Shown here in pieces: positions 60,176 to 64,000 of a DNA stretch of 64,000 nucleotides. The DNA lies in NCBI GenBank assembly GCA_003220495.1, contig QHSP01000022.1, positions 124,001-188,000 on the forward strand. Direction: 5' to 3'. This stretch comes from Candidatus Rokuibacteriota bacterium. Its GTDB lineage: Bacteria > Methylomirabilota > Methylomirabilia > Rokubacteriales > CSP1-6. The notes beneath the pieces were generated by a model. The model had not been told where the DNA came from and did no database searches. It saw only the letters and a program-made list of their open reading frames with translations. Position numbers and translations under genes: made by a program. Position 1 is the first letter of the stretch; each line of letters begins with the position of its first letter.

Positions 60176-61326
60176 TGGAAGCCGCGGCCGTGGTGGCCTG
60201 GATCATGCTGGCGAGCGTGGCCTACGTCTACGCGGGGTATCCGGCGCTGCTGTGGCTCGTCACGCGCGTGTCCTCGCACCCGGTTCGGCGGGCTTGGATC
60301 ACGCCGCCCGTCACGCTCGTGATCTCGGCATTCAACGAGGCGGCGATCATCGGCAAGAAGATCGAGAACTGTCTCGCCCTCGATTACCCTGCTGATCGGC
60401 TCGAGATCATCGTCGTGTCCGACGCGTCGACCGACGCCACCGACGCGATCGTCAAGTCGTTCGGCGACCGGGGAGTCCGCCTGCTCCGTCTCCCCGAGCG
60501 TCAGGGGAAGACCGCCGGGCTCAACGTCGCGCTCGGCCAGGCGAGCAACGAGATCGTCGCGTTCAGCGACGCGAACATCCTGTACACGAGGACCGCGATT
60601 CGATGCCTGGTCCGTGGGTTCGCCGACCCGCGGGTCGGCTGCGTGACCGGGGATTCACGCTATGTGAGCGCCGCCTCCACCGCTGCGCACATCCAGGAGA
60701 GCTCCTACTGGAGCTACGAGCGGGAAGTTCGTGACATGGAGAGTCGGCTCGGAAGCACGGTCGGGGGGGACGGCGCGATCTTCGCCATCCGCCGGCACCT
60801 CTACACGCCGCTCGCGCCCGAGGCGATCAACGACCTGGTGACGCCGCTGCAGATCGTTGCCAGGGGATTCCGCGCGGTGTTCGAGCCGGAGGCCGTCGGG
60901 TACGAATCCTCCGCCGGGAGCTTCGGCGCCGAGTTCCGCCGCAAGCGCAGGATCGTCACGCGCAGCTGGCGGGGCGTCATGAGTGTGCCCGGGGTCCTCA
61001 ATCCCTGGCGGACCGGAGTGTTCGCGTTGCAGGTGTGGTCACACAAGGTCCTACGATGGCTGGTGCTCCCCCTGGTCGTCGTCGCGGTGGTGGCGTCCTC
61101 GCTCGCCCTTCCCCTCGGCCTCTTCTACCAGGCTATCGTGTTGGGATTCGTCGGCAGCCTGGGGTTGGCCGTCATCGGCGCAGCCCTGGGAAACCGCCTG
61201 GGACGGCTGGCCCAGCTCACCCATGCGGCTCTCTACTTCTACATCGTGAATTGCGCGGCCGTCCTCGGGATCGCGATGGCGATGGCGGGGCGCGCGGACA
61301 TCATATGGGCGTCTCACAGAAGGTAG
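60175..61326 (+). CDS. Membrane glycosyltransferase, family 2
   Basis: A 383-residue processive-type GT2. An N-terminal helix (about 4-27) precedes the GT-A domain with VTLVISAFNEAAIIGKKIEN, VVSDASTDATDAIV (nucleotide site), AFSDANILY (DxD-like) and GGDGAIFAIRRHLY. RKRRIVTRSWRGVM is the Q/RxxRW-like segment. Two or three C-terminal helices follow (about 297-375). It would add a sugar to the lipid-linked or growing EPS chain. The start is ATG 60175, coupled to the upstream gene. Confidence 0.9.
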   Translation: MEAAAVVAWIMLASVAYVYAGYPALLWLVTRVSSHPVRRAWITPPVTLVISAFNEAAIIGKKIENCLALDYPADRLEIIVVSDASTDATDAIVKSFGDRGVRLLRLPERQGKTAGLNVALGQASNEIVAFSDANILYTRTAIRCLVRGFADPRVGCVTGDSRYVSAASTAAHIQESSYWSYEREVRDMESRLGSTVGGDGAIFAIRRHLYTPLAPEAINDLVTPLQIVARGFRAVFEPEAVGYESSAGSFGAEFRRKRRIVTRSWRGVMSVPGVLNPWRTGVFALQVWSHKVLRWLVLPLVVVAVVASSLALPLGLFYQAIVLGFVGSLGLAVIGAALGNRLGRLAQLTHAALYFYIVNCAAVLGIAMAMAGRADIIWASHRR

Positions 61327-62627
61327 GCGTGGCACCCTCGCCCAACGGCGTCGGCGCCGCGGCCTCGGAAACAGCCAACCAGCCGGTACGCGCCGGGCTT
61401 CGGGCGAGGGCGGTCCGACGACTACCCAGCCGCCTCCAGGCGTGGCTGCGCGCCGTGGACGATGCGGCCCACCAGCGCCTCTACCGGCCGTTGCACTTCT
61501 TGACGCTGATCCGCGACGCCCGGGCGAACCCGAGCGGACCGGCCCGCCCCGAGGGTGAGCGGCGGCAATACGTGCGCGCGCTCGTCGACTGGCTCAAGCG
61601 CGGCCACGACGCGGTGGGCGGACAAGGCGTGGCCGCCTATTACGGCTTCGCTGAAGGCTGGAGCGCAGCCTACCCGGAGACGACCGGGTACATCATCAAC
61701 ACGTGCCTCGAGGCAGCCGACCGGCTCGGTGATCCCGATCTCGCCGCACGCGCCCGCCGCCTCGCGGACTGGGAGCTCGAAGTGCAGATGCCCGAAGGCG
61801 CCTGGCAATCGGGCTTGACGACCGTCCCGCCCGTTCCTGCCGTGTTCAACACCGGGCAGGTCATTCAGGGGCTGATCGCCGCGCACCGCGCGTTTGGCCA
61901 CGCCCGGTATCTGGAAGCGGCGGCGCGCGGTGGGCGGTGGCTCGTCGCGAATCAGGATGTCGACGGAGCGTGGCGGCGCCACACCTATCGGGGCTTCGCG
62001 AATTCCTACTCGACTCGGGTGGCCTGGCCGCTCGTCGATCTGGCCCGAGCCACCGGCGAGCGCCGGTTCGAGGAAGCGGCCGTCCGCTATCTCGAGTGGG
62101 CTGCCCGCTGCCAGGACGAGTCCGGATGGTTCGACCACTGCTCGCTCGAACCCGGTGAGCCTGCCCTGACGCATACGCTGGCGTACACGATGGAGGGGTT
62201 CCTCGAATCGAGCGTTCTGCTCGGTACGGACCGCTGGCTGCGCGTCGCTCAGCGGACTGCGGACAGCTTGCTTCATCGCTACGAGGTACGCCGGCATCTG
62301 GCCGGTGCCTACGACCGCGGCTGGCGCGGCGACCACTCGTTCGCCTGCATGACCGGGTGCGCGCAGGTCGGTCTCGTATGGTGTCGCCTCTACCAGGTGA
62401 CCGGCGATGCGCGGTACCTCAATGCGGCCCTGAAGATCAACGACTTCGTGGTCACGTTCATCGATCTTCGCTCCGCGTGGCCCGAGATGAGAGGCGCGGT
62501 GAAGGGCTCACACCCCGTGTGGGGACCCTACATGCGGTTCCGCCTTCCGAGCTGGGCGGCGAAGTTCACGGTGGACAGCCTTCTCCGGGAAGAAGAAGCG
62601 CTGGCCGGCCTCGAGGATCGTTCATGA
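61305..62627 (+). CDS. Predicted alpha/alpha-barrel protein of unknown activity
   Basis: A 440-residue protein without signal peptide. From about residue 90 it shows repeating helical hairpins with alternating motifs such as ETTGYIINTCLEAADRLGDP, FNTGQVIQGLIAAHRAFG and ANSYSTRVAWPLVDLARATG, the pattern of (alpha/alpha)6 or (alpha/alpha)7 toroids found in polysaccharide lyases, glycoside hydrolases and glucuronyl C5-epimerases. EPS trimming or epimerisation is possible, but I cannot assign a family or a catalytic residue. The start is ATG 61305, inside the end of the previous gene; GTG 61329 is equally possible. The stop overlaps the next gene. Confidence 0.75.
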   Translation: MGVSQKVGVAPSPNGVGAAASETANQPVRAGLRARAVRRLPSRLQAWLRAVDDAAHQRLYRPLHFLTLIRDARANPSGPARPEGERRQYVRALVDWLKRGHDAVGGQGVAAYYGFAEGWSAAYPETTGYIINTCLEAADRLGDPDLAARARRLADWELEVQMPEGAWQSGLTTVPPVPAVFNTGQVIQGLIAAHRAFGHARYLEAAARGGRWLVANQDVDGAWRRHTYRGFANSYSTRVAWPLVDLARATGERRFEEAAVRYLEWAARCQDESGWFDHCSLEPGEPALTHTLAYTMEGFLESSVLLGTDRWLRVAQRTADSLLHRYEVRRHLAGAYDRGWRGDHSFACMTGCAQVGLVWCRLYQVTGDARYLNAALKINDFVVTFIDLRSAWPEMRGAVKGSHPVWGPYMRFRLPSWAAKFTVDSLLREEEALAGLEDRS

Positions 62628-63418
62628 CCGTCGTCATCCTGACCGGGCATCCGGAGAATCGTTACGCGGGCGATGTCCTGCGCGCGATCAACGGGCGGGG
62701 CGTGCGCAAGGTTCACGTCGTCGCGGGGACGTGGAAGAGCGGGCCGCGAAATCTGCCGGGCCTCCTTCGAACGCACGGCCCGAGCCTGCCGTGGGTCGTC
62801 GCGAAGTGGCTGGCCCGGGGAGCCGTCCGTCCGCTCGCATCATTCTTCTCTCGGCGGGGCCCGGCGACTGGGCTGGCGGCCGACGTCGAACGGCAAGGCG
62901 GACGCTTCGTGCTGGTCGAGGATCCCAACGGGACGGAGTGCGGCCAGATCCTCGGACAGCTCGGGGTCGACATCCTGGTTCTGGCGGGTGCCCCGATCGT
63001 TCGCGCAAATATCCTGGGCATTCCGCGGATCGGCACGCTCAACGCGCATCAGGGGGCGCTGCCGAAGTACCGGGGTATGAACGTGGTCGAGTGGGCGATC
63101 TTCGATGGCAGCGTGCCCTCGGTGAGTGTTCACTTCGTCGATCCCGGCATCGACACCGGCGACGTCGTCGCGACCGAGGAGATCGAGGTCCGGTCCACCG
63201 ACACGATCGAGGGTGTCCGGGCGAGGGCGGCCACGACTCAGGCGCATCTGCTCGCATGGGCCGTCGGCGTGGCGTGTTCCCGCCCGCTGCCACGCCTCCC
63301 GCAGCGCGCCGCCGAGGGCCGACAGTACTACGTCATGCATCCGCGCCTCCGGAGGGTCACGCAGCGGCGACTTGCCGGCGTGAGCGATCCGGCTCGCGCG
63401 AGCACCACCCGCCGATGA
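62624..63418 (+). CDS. Formyltransferase-family protein
   Basis: A 264-residue protein with a formyl-transferase fold like methionyl-tRNA or sugar-nucleotide formyltransferases. The catalytic N-x-H is in GTLNAHQGALPKYRGMNVVE and the Asp in VHFVDPGIDTGDVVATEEIE. The N-terminal about 90 residues are divergent. In EPS loci such enzymes N-formylate amino sugars. It is not Fmt, because the C-terminal tRNA-binding domain is absent. ATG 62624 overlaps the previous stop. Confidence 0.87.
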   Translation: MTVVILTGHPENRYAGDVLRAINGRGVRKVHVVAGTWKSGPRNLPGLLRTHGPSLPWVVAKWLARGAVRPLASFFSRRGPATGLAADVERQGGRFVLVEDPNGTECGQILGQLGVDILVLAGAPIVRANILGIPRIGTLNAHQGALPKYRGMNVVEWAIFDGSVPSVSVHFVDPGIDTGDVVATEEIEVRSTDTIEGVRARAATTQAHLLAWAVGVACSRPLPRLPQRAAEGRQYYVMHPRLRRVTQRRLAGVSDPARASTTRR

Positions 63419-64000
63419 CGACCCCCGCCAGCGCGTCGCGCTCACCCCTCTGGCGATCGATTCGCGCCGACCTGGCTCGCTTCCGCGAGGAGGGGCCCGG
63501 ATTGCGGCCGACGATCCGTGGCGCACTGTCGCAGGGATTCCACGCGCTGATCGTCTATCGGGTATTCCGGTGGTTCTACGAGCGAGGGATACCCACGCAG
63601 CCCGTCCGCTTCGTGGTCGAGCGCTGTGTCGAGATCACGACGGGAATCTCCATCCCGGTCATGGCGCGGGTCGGCCCCGGCCTGCGCATCCATCATTTCG
63701 GCGGCATCGTCTTTCACCCGGAGGTCGTCGTCGGGGCGGACTGCACGATCTATCACGGCGTGACGCTCGGGGACATGGGGGTCGCAACGGGCGCGCCTCG
63801 GATCGGTGACCGCGTCATGATCGGCGCCGGCGCCAAGATCCTGGGGCCGATCGAAGTGGGCGACGACGCCAAGATTGGCGCCAACGCCGTCGTCTTGACT
63901 TCGGTGCCGGAGGGCGGCCTCGCGGTCGGCGTCCCGGCAACGATCAAGTCACGGCCTGGATTCCGACACGAATCGTACGCCTCGCGCGCCCAAGCGCGAT
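63415..64000 (+). CDS. Serine acetyltransferase-like left-handed beta-helix protein, truncated by the window edge
   Basis: 195 codons are visible before the window ends. Residues 5-75 form the helical N-terminal part (WRSIRADLARFREEGPGLRP). From about 76 the hexapeptide repeat domain follows: PGLRIHHFGGIVFHPEVVVG with catalytic His residues, TIYHGVTLGDMGVATGAPRI, and IGAGAKILGPIEVGDDAKIG. It resembles CysE-type serine or EPS O-acetyltransferases. In this setting acetylation of the polysaccharide is as likely as cysteine synthesis. The start is ATG 63415, overlapping the previous stop. Confidence 0.88.
   Translation, partial: MTTPASASRSPLWRSIRADLARFREEGPGLRPTIRGALSQGFHALIVYRVFRWFYERGIPTQPVRFVVERCVEITTGISIPVMARVGPGLRIHHFGGIVFHPEVVVGADCTIYHGVTLGDMGVATGAPRIGDRVMIGAGAKILGPIEVGDDAKIGANAVVLTSVPEGGLAVGVPATIKSRPGFRHESYASRAQAR

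Noticed and set aside
1-64000. tRNA, rRNA, CRISPR, prophage, insertion sequence or att sites
   Set aside because: Read for clover-leaf arms, regularly spaced repeats, transposase motifs and terminal inverted repeats; nothing convincing was seen by eye.

Overview
The window is high-GC, gene-dense bacterial DNA with short intergenic gaps and many start/stop overlaps (ATGA, GTGA). It suggests an uncultured soil or groundwater bacterium. The combination of PEP-CTERM/exosortase-type exopolysaccharide genes, ferredoxin-dependent 2-oxoacid oxidoreductase, selenoproteins and LutABC/GlcDEF is what I would expect of Candidatus Rokubacteria/Methylomirabilota or a deltaproteobacterial relative. This placement is inference from gene content only. 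I saw no rRNA, tRNA, CRISPR array, insertion sequence or phage gene.

Layout. 1-3876 (-): glutamate synthase large subunit, running off the left edge, divergent from a LysR regulator (3984-4907). 4929-5474: CBS-domain protein. 5664-16928: a long co-directional run of korA-korB, glcDEF, a cupin, lutABC, a DUF2203 protein and a HAD phosphatase, a 2-hydroxyacid/2-oxoacid oxidation block. 17052-18734: thioredoxin reductase-like flavoprotein, a glutaredoxin whose active-site codon is an in-frame TGA (selenocysteine), and a ferredoxin:thioredoxin reductase catalytic chain. 18868-19113: decayed PAP2 phosphatase. 19132-25804: aspartate dehydrogenase (-), a TIGR02757 protein and rmuC, then an operon of a small unknown protein, M20 peptidase, Memo-like protein, DUF1285 protein and a PCYCGC-type membrane protein with a second in-frame TGA/SECIS. 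25893-29176: two ThDP-dependent decarboxylase/synthase-like enzymes. 29183-34127 (-): aconitase, cytosine-deaminase-like enzyme, an orphan ABC ATPase and a receiver-less sigma-54 activator.

34303-64000 is an exopolysaccharide region of the exosortase/PEP-CTERM type: a lone CheY-like receiver, a degenerate GGDEF-like protein, a small PEP-CTERM protein, then a sigma-54 activator with a degenerate receiver heading a roughly 27.5-kb co-directional block. That block carries export, chain-length, ATPase and kinase genes, a NusG-like antiterminator, glmS, a priming sugar transferase, sugar-nucleotide enzymes, a deacetylase, a branched-sugar module, FemAB and asparagine-synthase-like amidotransferase genes, a glycosyltransferase, a formyltransferase-like protein and an acetyltransferase cut by the right edge. 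Two outward-facing sigma-54 promoters lie between the PEP-CTERM gene and the activator, which ties surface-protein and polysaccharide expression together.

Most notable are the two selenoprotein genes, which a standard gene caller would truncate or miss. Each has a hairpin at the expected distance after its UGA, and in each the UGA sits where a redox-active Cys of a CxxC pair is expected. Also notable are a recurrent TAnnnT-N6-start-codon architecture suggesting leaderless transcripts, the sigma-54-linked PEP-CTERM/EPS control region, and a paired receiver and receiver-less activator around palindromic sites.
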